Assembly (NCBI GenBank): GCA_016782885.1
Contig: JADHXQ010000012.1
Location: 1 to 63,088, forward strand
DNA length: 63,088 nt
Source: Phycisphaerae bacterium
Lineage (GTDB): Bacteria; Planctomycetota; Phycisphaerae; SM23-33
Direction: 5' to 3'
Each line of letters starts with the position of its first letter. The stretch's first letter is position 1. Shown here piece after piece: positions 17,117 through 25,800 of the stretch. The position numbers and the translations under genes are program-made. Under the pieces are notes generated by a model. It was not told where the DNA came from. It saw nothing but the letters and a program-made list of their open reading frames with translations, and made no database searches.

Positions 17117-18508
17117 ATGATACTGACAGATAAGAAACTATCCATACTGGCCGGTGTGGCGGGCGTGTTGCTCGTATTGACAGTGATAGTCTACTCAGGT
17201 GGTTTCGGTTCGGCGAGGGACTTCGAGTCCGGTTCACTGCTGATCCAGGGCCTGGATCCACAGAAGGTCTCCAGAATCACTATCGACCATGACGGCGAGT
17301 CCCTGACTTTGCGACGGACTGCACAAGGATTCACCATCACGCAGCGCCAGGGTTATCCGGCCTCTATCGAGAAGGTCAACGCTCTGTTCATCAAGTGTCT
17401 TGATATCCGCTGCGATGACAAAGTCACCGAGAACAAGGATAACCACAAGGACCTCGGTGTCGCCGCCGACGACAAGGAAGCGACTGTTGTGAAATTACTC
17501 GACAACGCCGGGAAAGTGATTGCCGGAGTCGTTGTCGGAGGCAGCGTATCGCGAGGCCGCGGCGTATACGTCCGGTCCGTCGACAAGGATGTCGTTTACG
17601 CTGCCGACAAATGGGTGAGCTTTGCGACAAAGGTCTCCGACTACGTCGATACGGAATTGGTGAAGGTCGCCAAGAAAGATGTCATCGAAGTTCGCGTAGA
17701 GCAGAAGGATTCGACCTGCACCGCGGCACGCGGCAAGGACGACAAGATAGTTCTCCAAAACATTCCCAAGGGCAAACGCGCCAAAGACAGCGACGTGGAA
17801 TCCCTGTTCGACGCATTGTCGAGCCTTACGCTTGACGATATTGCTACCGATGCCGCCCTTGCCGCCAATCCGGACACCACTTTCACGTGCAAAACGAGCA
17901 AACATGCAACGTACGTTGTGAAACTCTCGAAGAAGGACGACAAGCACTACGTGAAACTGTCTGTCACGGGCCCCAGCGCCGAACTCGTCGAGAAGAGCAT
18001 GATGATCGCCGCAAACGAACCCCAGGCTGAACTCGATAAGAAAGCCGCCGTGCTGACCGCCAACGACAAGGCCAAGGCGTTCAACCTGCTCCACAATAAC
18101 CGGGTCTACGAAATCGCCTCATGGTCCGCCGGAAAAATGCGAAAACCCCTGAAGGATCTCGTCGAGGATATCCCGAAGGACGACGACCCCGAGAAGATCA
18201 CCGCCAGCCATATCCTGATCGGATACAAAGGCTCCAGTAAGTCCGAGGCCACGCGCACCAAGGCCGAAGCCCGCAAACTGGCTGAAGATGTGCTGGCAAA
18301 GACCAAGGCCCACGGCGCCAATTTCGCCGCACTCGCCAGGAAGCACTCTGAAGGCCCCAGCAAAGACAAAGGCGGCGATCTTGGAGAGTTCGGCAAAGGC
18401 GCCATGCATGAGAATTTCGAGAAGGCCGCCTGGAAACTCAAGGTCGGCGAGATCAGCGGTATCGTCGAGACGCCGTTCGGTTTCCACGTGATCAAGCGAA
18501 CGAAATGA
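17117..18508 (+). CDS. DUF4340 protein fused to a parvulin-type peptidyl-prolyl isomerase
   Basis: 463 aa. An N-terminal membrane helix (about residues 9-28) leads into DUF4340 repeats (about 35-310). These domains usually accompany GldG-type exporters. From about 360 to the end is a full PpiC/parvulin rotamase domain: ITASHILIGYKG, FAALARKHSEGPSKDKGGDLGEF and GIVETPFGFHVIKR carry the conserved His, Gly-Asp-Leu-Gly and Phe-His-Val positions. The enzyme part would speed prolyl isomerisation of exported proteins in the periplasm. It starts three bases after the GldG-like gene and closes the operon. The fusion suggests that the exporter hands substrates to a built-in folding factor (inference). 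Confidence 0.88.
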   Translation: MILTDKKLSILAGVAGVLLVLTVIVYSGGFGSARDFESGSLLIQGLDPQKVSRITIDHDGESLTLRRTAQGFTITQRQGYPASIEKVNALFIKCLDIRCDDKVTENKDNHKDLGVAADDKEATVVKLLDNAGKVIAGVVVGGSVSRGRGVYVRSVDKDVVYAADKWVSFATKVSDYVDTELVKVAKKDVIEVRVEQKDSTCTAARGKDDKIVLQNIPKGKRAKDSDVESLFDALSSLTLDDIATDAALAANPDTTFTCKTSKHATYVVKLSKKDDKHYVKLSVTGPSAELVEKSMMIAANEPQAELDKKAAVLTANDKAKAFNLLHNNRVYEIASWSAGKMRKPLKDLVEDIPKDDDPEKITASHILIGYKGSSKSEATRTKAEARKLAEDVLAKTKAHGANFAALARKHSEGPSKDKGGDLGEFGKGAMHENFEKAAWKLKVGEISGIVETPFGFHVIKRTK

Positions 18509-18514
18509 TTTTAT

Positions 18515-18646
18515 AGCTATCAGCTACTAGCTATCAGCTATCAGCTAAAAGCAACGGCAAGAGCGAACGGCAACGACGGTTAGCCGTTCGCTCTTGCCGT
18601 TAGCCGTTAGCCGTTGCTTTTAGCTGATAGCTGATAGCTGACAGCT
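18515..18646. repeat. Large imperfect palindrome built of short tandem repeats
   Basis: Left arm 18515-18571 and right arm 18583-18646 pair around an 11-base loop. The inner 18 bp (18554-18571 with 18583-18600) and the outer 23 bp (18531-18553 with 18615-18637) are perfect. The right arm has two extra TAGCCGT units (18601-18614). The outer parts are copies of AGCTATC/GATAGCT. It lies between convergent genes and so could stop transcription from both sides. Its iterated structure looks like a dispersed repeat-family element rather than an ordinary terminator. Confidence 0.85.
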
Positions 18647-18652
18647 ATCAAC

Positions 18653-18985
18653 TCAATCCACTATGATTTTCGGCGGTCCGACGGGCTTCTTACCGTCGGG
18701 ATTGTCGGCGATTTTGTGTTTGTCGGACCATGTCTTCTTGGTGACTCTGTCTCCGGCAAAATGGATGGTCACGAAGTAGTAGTCCTTGTCGTCTTCGATT
18801 TCCTCGGGGACGTATGTCCACGAGTCCGAGAACTTCGTCGTCGGCGGTCCGAGTATCTTCTCGACCGTCAGTTTATCCATGCCCGACTGGATAGTCATGT
18901 AGCGTTGTTTCGAGAACTTGTTGCATCCGCCGACGGCGAGGCACACCAGTCCCAACAAGGCCGGCAGCAATAATGTTCGTTTCAT
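18653..18985 (-). CDS. Small lipoprotein, BamE/SmpA-like
   Basis: 110 aa with a lipoprotein signal (lipobox AVGGC, Cys21). The mature part has the layout of SmpA/OmlA-type domains: MTIQSGMDKLTVEKILGPP is the helix-turn segment, followed by a beta stretch with WTYVPEE and VTIHFAGDRVTKKTW. The family includes BamE of the outer-membrane assembly complex and unrelated inhibitors, so the role is uncertain. It lies 58 bases downstream of the next lipoprotein gene on the same strand and is probably transcribed with it from the promoter at 19675-19703. Confidence 0.7.
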   Translation of the reverse strand: MKRTLLLPALLGLVCLAVGGCNKFSKQRYMTIQSGMDKLTVEKILGPPTTKFSDSWTYVPEEIEDDKDYYFVTIHFAGDRVTKKTWSDKHKIADNPDGKKPVGPPKIIVD

Positions 18986-19043
18986 GAGGCGTCTCCTATG
19001 GTGATAAGGTAACAGGATTGCGGGGTGTTCTTGCGGTATGTCG

Positions 19044-19613
19044 TTATTGTCCTGACGTGAAGATTCGTTGTGCGGTCAATCGCGGTGTGAACGGGCTGGT
19101 GAAGACGGCAACGAGCACGAATTTCTGCCCGACCGGTATAGGTTTGTCCCATTGCAGTTTGAACTCGTACATCTGCTGGCTGCGATTCCAGTATCGCAGA
19201 TTCTCTCGCGGATCGAGCAGCGAGGGCTCGATTTCCCATATACCGCAAAGCGTGCCTTTGGGCTCCAGGCTGTTCGGCTTGAAGGTGTATATCTCAAAAC
19301 GGAAACTGCCGAATGTCTTCGTCGCCTCGTGAAAGGCGTTGAATGCTTCGACCCGGACGTCGACCCCTCGTATCCCTCCATCCTTGTCGAACGTGCGGGT
19401 AACGGTAAACGGATGGATGTTGATGCTCTTGGGAAGGAGGAGGTTCACCGGTTGCGGTACGTCGATCTGGGTGTATTCGCGCGCCATCGGCAGGGGCGCC
19501 GATTTAGAATTGCTCGTGTTGACCTTCGCATTGTTGCATCCTGCAGCCGCGCTCACCAGCGTCAGCAGAGCGGTCAGCAACTTTGTAGTTTCGCGTCTTG
19601 TGAAGGTGTTCAT
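19044..19613 (-). CDS. Hypothetical lipoprotein
   Basis: 189 aa with signal peptide and lipobox AAAGC (Cys26). The mature part contains beta-rich segments (INIHPFTVTRTFDKDGG; FGSFRFEIYTFKP; YEFKLQWDKPIPVGQKFVLV), suggesting a single beta-sandwich domain; I do not recognise a family. The start at 19613 is chosen because GGAG lies six bases upstream and the signal peptide begins there. A longer frame to 19712 would run through the promoter. An envelope location is likely, with no evidence for a specific function. Confidence 0.75.
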   Translation of the reverse strand: MNTFTRRETTKLLTALLTLVSAAAGCNNAKVNTSNSKSAPLPMAREYTQIDVPQPVNLLLPKSINIHPFTVTRTFDKDGGIRGVDVRVEAFNAFHEATKTFGSFRFEIYTFKPNSLEPKGTLCGIWEIEPSLLDPRENLRYWNRSQQMYEFKLQWDKPIPVGQKFVLVAVFTSPFTPRLTAQRIFTSGQ

Positions 19614-19674
19614 TTGTAACTCCTGTAATATCAGGAAGGTCAGAAGGGCAACATCGAATCTGACCGACCGCAGA

Positions 19675-19703
19675 ATTATAGCCATCCCAAACCGCACTGA
19701 CAA
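19675..19703 (-). promoter_or_regulatory. Near-consensus sigma-70 promoter for the lipoprotein pair
   Basis: On the minus strand TTGTCA (19703-19698) and a perfect TATAAT (19680-19675) are 17 bases apart. This is among the best promoters in the window. Transcription would start near 19668 and cover the lipoprotein genes at 19613 and 18985. Confidence 0.7.
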
Positions 19704-19757
19704 GGCATGCATTCAAATAGCAACCGTATTGCCTTTATAAGTTCCACTCGGCTGCGG

Positions 19758-19763
19758 TATACT
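19758..19763 (+). promoter_or_regulatory. Possible -10 box for the flavoprotein operon
   Basis: TATACT lies 33 bases before the start of the flavoprotein gene. TTGCCT upstream is 23 bases away, too far for a normal -35, so this rests on the -10 alone. Confidence 0.3.
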
Positions 19764-19795
19764 GCGGAGGCTTAAGTTTCGTATAGGAGTAATCG

Positions 19796-22570
19796 ATGAG
19801 CATTCGAATACTGACAATCCTGGCGTTGATGGTCTCGCCGGCATTTGGCGCCTCGGGCGTGGTTTGGCTGGAGGCTGAGGGGTTCGACAAGACGGGCAAG
19901 TGGTCAAACGATTCGCAGCATGTCGACCTGATGGGCTCGCCTTACCTGCTGGCCACCGGCGTGGGAAAGCCCGTTGAAGACGCCGTCACTACCGCCAAAA
20001 TCCCCGCCGCGGGCAAGTACACTCTCTGGGTGCGATGCAGGGATTGGTTTCCGAGCCATTCTCCGGGACAGTTCAACGTTCTGGTGGGCGGTAAGGCCTC
20101 GGGCGTTACGTTCGGCAAGGCCAAGAACGATGCATGGCAGTGGGTTAGCGGTGGGGCGTTCGACCTGAAGGCCGGGAAGGTCGAGGTGGCGATTCACGAC
20201 CTTACCGGATGGTGGGGGCGATGCGATGCGGTTGTCCTGGCACGTGAGTCTTTCAAACCGGCCCAAGACGCGAAAAAGCTTGCCGCCCAGCGGATCGAGT
20301 TCTGCCGAGTCACTCCCGACGTTAAGGCAACCGGCGTTTATGACGTGGTTGTAATCGGCGGCGGTCCCGCCGGTATGGGAGCCGCCACCTCCTCCGCTCG
20401 ACACGGGTGCAGGGTCGCTTTCATCCAGGACCGCCCCGTACTGGGCGGTAACTCGTCTTCGGAGATCCAGGTCCCGCCGATGGGCTACATCGGCCGCCCG
20501 CCCGACAGGGTAAACATAACCGGTCTGGCCGAAGAGTTTTTCCCCGAGCAGGGGTGGTCCAGCTTTGCCGACTCGAAAAAGATGGAAGCGATCGTCCGGG
20601 CCGAGAAAAACATCTCGCTGTATCTCAACACGCGGGCGATCGGCGTCGAGATGTCCGCAAAAGACCGGATTAAATCAGTGATCGCGCTGAACGTTCGCAC
20701 CGGGCAGCGCATGGGGTTCGCCGCGCCGTTTTTCATCGACTGCACCGGCCACGGTTGGATCGGATACTACGCCGGCGCCGAATACCGCATGGGACAGGAG
20801 GCCCGCGCCGAGTTCAACGAATCGCTCGCGCCGGTTAAGGCCGGTAAGCGGACGCAGGGCAACACGCTGTACTATGCGGCGTTCAAAACTCATCCGGGCG
20901 GAAAAGTTCCAGCGCCCTTCAGGACCGCCTCCGCCCCCGGAGTGGTCATCAAGTATAGCGACCAGGCCAACGTCACCGTGACCGGAGACTGGAAGCATAG
21001 TACTTTCCAGGGCGGGGACTATCTTCATGATGCCGATGCCGCCAAAGGCAAGAAGTCCGTAACATTCACATACAACGTCAAGCAGGCCGGGCGGTACGAA
21101 GTATTCCTGGGCTACCTGGCGTGGAGCAACCGCGCGCCGAACGTTCCGGTGACTGTCGAGCACGCCGACGGAAAGACGAAAGTCACCGTCGACCAGACCG
21201 CAAGCGAGGGCGGTTGGAAAGCGTTGGGGGCGTTTCGTTTTACGCCGAAGGGGCCCGCTCGTGTGACGATTGGTACGGCTGGTACGAAAGGTACAGTTCT
21301 GGCCGATTGCATCCGCGTGGTGGCCCCGGGCGACAAAACCGCCAAACCGCCCGCGCCTGAGGTTGAGCCCAAGCCAGACGGCGTGCGATTCGACTGTCCG
21401 CCCTGGGCCTATCAATGGCGCAGCAGCGCGGAATTCGAGAAACTGGGGTCCCACCGCCGCATAAGGACGCCGGACCGCCCGGAGAATTTCGACGCGCCGT
21501 CCCGCGGTATCGGTCGCAATCCAGGCAACGATCCCAACGGCGCTCTGTTGCACAAGTATTGGGTCGAGCATGGCGGGATGTACGATATTATCAAGGACGC
21601 CGAAAAGATCCGCGACGAGTTGTTCAGGATCAACATCGGTATGTGGAACTACGCTAAAAATTACAATCCCAGAACGGTTGCCCGGAACAAGTACCGCGAA
21701 CTGGTCTGGTTGAACTACGTGCCGGGAGTGCGGGAGTCCAGGCGCCTGGTCGGCGATTACATCATGACGCAAATCGATTTCGATAAGCGAATCCTCCATC
21801 CAGACACGATCGGCTTTACGGATTGGGGGATCGACGTCCATCATCCTGAAGGCTTCTGGGTGAGGGGTAATGACTGTATTCACGTCTACCACGGGCGGCG
21901 TGTCAGCATCCCGTACCGGTCGCTCTACTCGAAGAACATCGTCAACCTGTTCATGGCCGGTCGATGCCATTCGGCCACGCATATCGCTCTGGGCGCCACG
22001 CGTGTTATGCGCCCGATGATGCTGACCGGGCAGGCCGCCGGAACGGCTGCCGCCATCGCGACCGAAAACAAGACTTCCCCACGCGGTGTCTACAAGAGCC
22101 ATATCACCGAACTCCAGCAGCGGCTGCTGAAGGACGGATGCTACCTGATCGGTGTCAAGAACGCCGACAAACGCGATCTGGCGCTGGGCGCCAAACTTAC
22201 CGCGTCGAGTTTCACCAAGGGCATGGAACCCGCCAAGACGATTAACGGTTGGAACAGAATCGTCGCCCCGGATCGCAACGCCTGGACGCCCGCCTCCGGC
22301 GCCAAAGGACCGCACTGGATCGAACTTCGCCCAGCCGCCAGAAGTACTGTCAACACCGTTCACGTGACATTCGAGAAGGGCACGTCCGTCGGTTTCAGTG
22401 TCGCCGCGTGGATTGGCGGCGAGTTCAAGGCCGTTGCTGATCTCCCGCAAAACAAGCTGCGCAGGTGCGTGGCGAACTTCAAACCGGTCACAACCGGCCG
22501 AATTCGCATAACCGCCGCCAAGGCGCCGGTGATATGTGAAATACGCCTGTATAACGAGAAAGGCCAATAG
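19796..22570 (+). CDS. Secreted FAD-dependent oxidoreductase with carbohydrate-binding-like modules
   Basis: 924 aa with a signal peptide (MSIRILTILALMVSPAFGA). Residues about 20-160 form a jelly-roll module (YTLWVRCRDWF; GWWGRCDAVVLA). The FAD_oxidored domain begins with YDVVVIGGGPAGMGAA near 182 and GGNSSSEI near 217. It is split near 380-512 by an inserted golvesin-like beta domain (YNVKQAGRYEVFLGYLAWSNRAPN) and resumes to about 780, ending with FMAGRCHSATHIALGATRVMRP. The last 120 residues look discoidin-like. AGGAG six bases before the ATG fixes the start. The di-haem gene follows after one base, so the two are one transcription and translation unit. The architecture suggests a surface enzyme that oxidises a bound glycan or a derived sugar (inference). 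Confidence 0.87.
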   Translation: MSIRILTILALMVSPAFGASGVVWLEAEGFDKTGKWSNDSQHVDLMGSPYLLATGVGKPVEDAVTTAKIPAAGKYTLWVRCRDWFPSHSPGQFNVLVGGKASGVTFGKAKNDAWQWVSGGAFDLKAGKVEVAIHDLTGWWGRCDAVVLARESFKPAQDAKKLAAQRIEFCRVTPDVKATGVYDVVVIGGGPAGMGAATSSARHGCRVAFIQDRPVLGGNSSSEIQVPPMGYIGRPPDRVNITGLAEEFFPEQGWSSFADSKKMEAIVRAEKNISLYLNTRAIGVEMSAKDRIKSVIALNVRTGQRMGFAAPFFIDCTGHGWIGYYAGAEYRMGQEARAEFNESLAPVKAGKRTQGNTLYYAAFKTHPGGKVPAPFRTASAPGVVIKYSDQANVTVTGDWKHSTFQGGDYLHDADAAKGKKSVTFTYNVKQAGRYEVFLGYLAWSNRAPNVPVTVEHADGKTKVTVDQTASEGGWKALGAFRFTPKGPARVTIGTAGTKGTVLADCIRVVAPGDKTAKPPAPEVEPKPDGVRFDCPPWAYQWRSSAEFEKLGSHRRIRTPDRPENFDAPSRGIGRNPGNDPNGALLHKYWVEHGGMYDIIKDAEKIRDELFRINIGMWNYAKNYNPRTVARNKYRELVWLNYVPGVRESRRLVGDYIMTQIDFDKRILHPDTIGFTDWGIDVHHPEGFWVRGNDCIHVYHGRRVSIPYRSLYSKNIVNLFMAGRCHSATHIALGATRVMRPMMLTGQAAGTAAAIATENKTSPRGVYKSHITELQQRLLKDGCYLIGVKNADKRDLALGAKLTASSFTKGMEPAKTINGWNRIVAPDRNAWTPASGAKGPHWIELRPAARSTVNTVHVTFEKGTSVGFSVAAWIGGEFKAVADLPQNKLRRCVANFKPVTTGRIRITAAKAPVICEIRLYNEKGQ

Positions 22571-22571
22571 C

Positions 22572-24845
22572 ATGCGACCGACCGCCATTGCGGCCGTACT
22601 TACGATAGCAGCGTTATGCTCGCTCGCCGGCGCCGCCGATCCCGCACCGGACGGGCGCAAAGCTCTCCTCAACGCCTGCGCGAAGCAATTTGAGCGGATC
22701 GTCTTTATCAAACGCAACACGTGCACCGCCGACCATTACTACACCGATCACGTAAACGATCGGGCCAAGCCGGGCGGTAACTTGTGCGTCCTGAACCTGC
22801 GGGACGGGAAGGTGAGCGAACTGGTCGGCGAGTTGAAAGACGGATGGTTCGGAAGGTTTGACGTTTCGTTCGACGCGAAAAAAATAATCTTCGGCTGGAA
22901 GAAAGCCGCAAAGCAGGGCTACCGTATCTACGAGATCGACATCGATCCGGCGACCGGTCTCCGCGCCGGGTCCAGCCCTCCCAGACAGCTCACCTTCCCG
23001 ACCGCCGACGAAGCCCAACTCGTAAAGAAATACGGTAAGAGTCGCGGGGGCGTGTATTATCACCACGGTACGGACGATATGCATCCGTGCTACCTGCCGG
23101 ACGGCGGGATAGTTTTCACTTCCACACGCTGCCAGTTCGGCGTGTTGTGCAACAATGACGACGTGTTCACCTCTACCATACTGCACCGCATGAGCGCCGA
23201 CGGTCGGAACATAAGAAAGTTAAGCAACAGCGCTTTAAGCGAATCATCGCCATGTGTGATGCCTGACGGCCGGATCCTGTACACGCGTTGGGAATATGTA
23301 GACAAGGGCCATATCGGCGCCAAGTGCCTCTGGGCAATGAAACCCGACGGGACCGGATCGGTAGAGATTTACGGTAACGACGTTTCGTATCCCCCGACCT
23401 TCATCTACGGCCGGCCGATACCCGGCAAGACCAACGAGTACGTCTTCCTGGGTACTCCTCATTGCTTCCCCAACTCGATTGGTACGATTATTCGAATAAA
23501 TACGAGCAAGAACATCCGAACCCGCGAACCAATGACCTACATGACGCCGCAGGTGGACATTCGAACCGAGAAAGGTTTCTGGTACCTGCAATCTTCCGGC
23601 GAATGGAAACACGATAACAATGGAAGCGGTCCTGTATTCAAAGACCCCTATCCATTGTCAGAAAAACTTTTCCTTGTAGCGCATAAACCTGCCGGGCCGA
23701 AATGGAACGACCCGACCGCGTATGGCCTTTACCTTATGGACGACTCGGGGAAGGTCCGGCTGGTATACAACGACCAATCACTTTCCTGCTGGCAGCCATA
23801 TCCGCTCCGTGCCCGCACCAGGCCGCCCGTTCTCAGGTCAACTGTCGACGCCGGGCTGGCAGGAAAGAAGCAGGCTGTTTGCGTGGTAACAGATGTTTAT
23901 CATGGGCTGGAGAATGTTGAACGCGGGACAATCAAGTACATCCGGATACTGGAACAGGTCCCCCGTCCATGGTCGGCAAGACGCCGGGACGGTTCAGACA
24001 AGTATGGCAAGGCGCACGTTGTTCTTTCCAGACGCACTGTTCTGGGGCTGAAAGTTCAGTGGGGTATCGTACCGGTGGAAGATGACGGATCTGCGAATTT
24101 CATTGTGCCGGCCGACCGGAACATTTATCTCCAGGTACTAGACGAGAATTTCCTCGCGGTCCAGACAGAGCGCAGCTACGTGAACTACCGCCCGGGTGAA
24201 ACTCGATCGTGTATCGGTTGTCACGAAACACCGAACAGCGCCGCGGCGGGGCGATCGGGCGGGGCGGTCAGGGCGCTGAAGCGTTCGCCCTCGATTCCCG
24301 CGGCCCAGCCGGGCGATAAATTCGCCCGGCGAACGCTGCACTATCCAACCGACGTCCAGCCGGTTCTGGATCGGTATTGTCTCAAGTGCCATAACCCGAA
24401 GAAGAAATCCGGCGGTATTGACCTCCGCGGGACCCCAACATCGCTGTTCAGCGTGTCCTACGAATCCCTGGTGTCCAGGATCGAAAAACAGCAGGGGCCG
24501 GGGCTGAAGGAAGGCTTTAAGGAATCCGTGAAATACCTGCCTGCCCGATCGTGCCTTTCATACGGTACTACGGTTGTGGCGATGCATTCCAGGGGTAAAG
24601 TCCGCCTGGCGGACAAGGCGCTTACCACGCGGGTCGCCGAGCTTGCGAAAAAACATAAGGAGGTCAACCTCACCCCCGCCGCGCTGCTGAAGATCAGTAA
24701 CTGGATTGACGCGAACTGCCAGTACTACGGCTCGTACTGGGGCCGCCGCCACGTGAGGTTCAAGAACCATCCGGACTTCCGCCCGGACGTAACGTTCCCC
24801 CAGGCCATCAGCACAACCCCGCCGAAGACCAGGCCCAAACGCTGA
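22572..24845 (+). CDS. HzsA-like di-haem beta-propeller protein (paralogue 2)
   Basis: 757 aa with signal peptide (MRPTAIAAVLTIAALCSLAGA). PD40/TolB-like blades fill residues about 35-420 and include the shared motif YTRWEYVDKG. The HzsA-middle-like domain carries IVPVEDDGS and YLQVLDENFLAVQT. Haem-binding CIGCHET lies near 547 and CLKCHNP near 603. The C-terminal signature is WIDANCQYYG. The start at 22572, one base after the flavoprotein stop, is preferred over an earlier in-frame ATG at 22536 because the signal peptide begins there. The direct coupling to a flavoprotein gene repeats the arrangement at 4938-10572 and is the main argument that these two protein types act together. Confidence 0.86.
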   Translation: MRPTAIAAVLTIAALCSLAGAADPAPDGRKALLNACAKQFERIVFIKRNTCTADHYYTDHVNDRAKPGGNLCVLNLRDGKVSELVGELKDGWFGRFDVSFDAKKIIFGWKKAAKQGYRIYEIDIDPATGLRAGSSPPRQLTFPTADEAQLVKKYGKSRGGVYYHHGTDDMHPCYLPDGGIVFTSTRCQFGVLCNNDDVFTSTILHRMSADGRNIRKLSNSALSESSPCVMPDGRILYTRWEYVDKGHIGAKCLWAMKPDGTGSVEIYGNDVSYPPTFIYGRPIPGKTNEYVFLGTPHCFPNSIGTIIRINTSKNIRTREPMTYMTPQVDIRTEKGFWYLQSSGEWKHDNNGSGPVFKDPYPLSEKLFLVAHKPAGPKWNDPTAYGLYLMDDSGKVRLVYNDQSLSCWQPYPLRARTRPPVLRSTVDAGLAGKKQAVCVVTDVYHGLENVERGTIKYIRILEQVPRPWSARRRDGSDKYGKAHVVLSRRTVLGLKVQWGIVPVEDDGSANFIVPADRNIYLQVLDENFLAVQTERSYVNYRPGETRSCIGCHETPNSAAAGRSGGAVRALKRSPSIPAAQPGDKFARRTLHYPTDVQPVLDRYCLKCHNPKKKSGGIDLRGTPTSLFSVSYESLVSRIEKQQGPGLKEGFKESVKYLPARSCLSYGTTVVAMHSRGKVRLADKALTTRVAELAKKHKEVNLTPAALLKISNWIDANCQYYGSYWGRRHVRFKNHPDFRPDVTFPQAISTTPPKTRPKR

Positions 24846-24925
24846 CGAGAAAAGAAATTGATGCGGTCACCGTGCGTTGGTCTTATTATGTGCGGACTAT
24901 ACGAACTCCAGAACGAGGTGAGATT

Positions 24926-25798
24926 ATGAACGTAAAGCGACTGATGTGCGGTTCGGCGATGGTGCTGGGACTGTTTACCGTTATGCTGGTCTGCCAGGCC
25001 AAGCCCGTAAAGGCGCCTGTGAAGGCGGGGCTTACAAATGAGTTCTTTGCGTTCGACAACGGTATTAATCGCGGGAAGCTCACCATCGAGCAGCAGGCCA
25101 AAACGCTGAAGGAACTCGGATACGCGGGGATCGGCTACTCTGGCGTGCGGGATCTGCCCAAGAAGGTCAAGGCGTTCAAGGATAAGGGGATAAAGGTCTT
25201 CAGCACCTACGTTGGTTGCAGGCCCGGCGTCAAAACCCCTTACGATCCGAAGCTTATCGACGCGATGAAGCAGCTCGAAGGGACCGGTGTGGTGCTGTGG
25301 CTGACGGTCCAGGGCAAGACCGACGACGAAAAAGCGACCGCCGTAGTGCGTGAACTCGCTGACGCCGCCGCCAAACACGGCGTGAAGATCGCGCTTTATC
25401 CGCACTTCGGTTTCTACATCGCGACGACCACCCAGGCGATCCGCCTGGTCAAGAAGGTCGACCGCAAGAATGTAGGCGTGTCGATTAACCTGTGTCACGA
25501 ACTCAAGGCCGGCTGCGGACCGAAACTGCCCGAGATCATCAAGTCCGCCGCGCCGCACCTGTTTATGGTCTCCATCAACGGCGCCGACCACAAAGGCGGC
25601 TGGGATAAGCTCATTCGCCCGCTCGGTGACGGCGAGTTTGACGTCTTTGGCTTCCTCAAGAAGCTCAACGCCGAAGGCTACAGCGGTCCGATCGGACTGC
25701 AATGCTACGCCGTCAAAGGCGACCAGAAGAAGAATCTCGCGCGTTCGATGGTGACCTGGAAAGAGTATCAGAAGAGAATTGCTTCCAAGGAGAAGTAA
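24926..25798 (+). CDS. Secreted TIM-barrel sugar isomerase/epimerase-like protein
   Basis: 290 aa with an N-terminal signal peptide (about residues 1-26), then a xylose-isomerase-like TIM barrel: AKTLKELGYAGIGYSG, IALYPHFGFYI, VGVSINLCHEL, MVSINGADHKGGW and GPIGLQCY. In classical members the metal is held by Glu, Asp, His and Glu. Here the matching positions seem to be His (YPH), Asn/His (NLCH), Asn/Asp (NGAD) and Gln (GLQ), so either the metal site is different or the chemistry is not a normal epimerisation. GAGGTGA supports the ATG at 24926. It sits between the flavoprotein/cytochrome pair and a Gfo/Idh gene, three bases from the latter, which fits handling of an oxidised sugar in the periplasm (inference). 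Confidence 0.8.
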   Translation: MNVKRLMCGSAMVLGLFTVMLVCQAKPVKAPVKAGLTNEFFAFDNGINRGKLTIEQQAKTLKELGYAGIGYSGVRDLPKKVKAFKDKGIKVFSTYVGCRPGVKTPYDPKLIDAMKQLEGTGVVLWLTVQGKTDDEKATAVVRELADAAAKHGVKIALYPHFGFYIATTTQAIRLVKKVDRKNVGVSINLCHELKAGCGPKLPEIIKSAAPHLFMVSINGADHKGGWDKLIRPLGDGEFDVFGFLKKLNAEGYSGPIGLQCYAVKGDQKKNLARSMVTWKEYQKRIASKEK

Positions 25799-25800
25799 CC

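Noticed and set aside
18515-18646. CRISPR array
   Set aside because: The repeats are short palindromic iterations without spacers of regular length and there are no cas genes.
20675-22726. 683-codon open frame antisense to the second flavoprotein
   Set aside because: The plus-strand flavoprotein is certain; the antisense product is Arg/His/Gly-rich with no family features.
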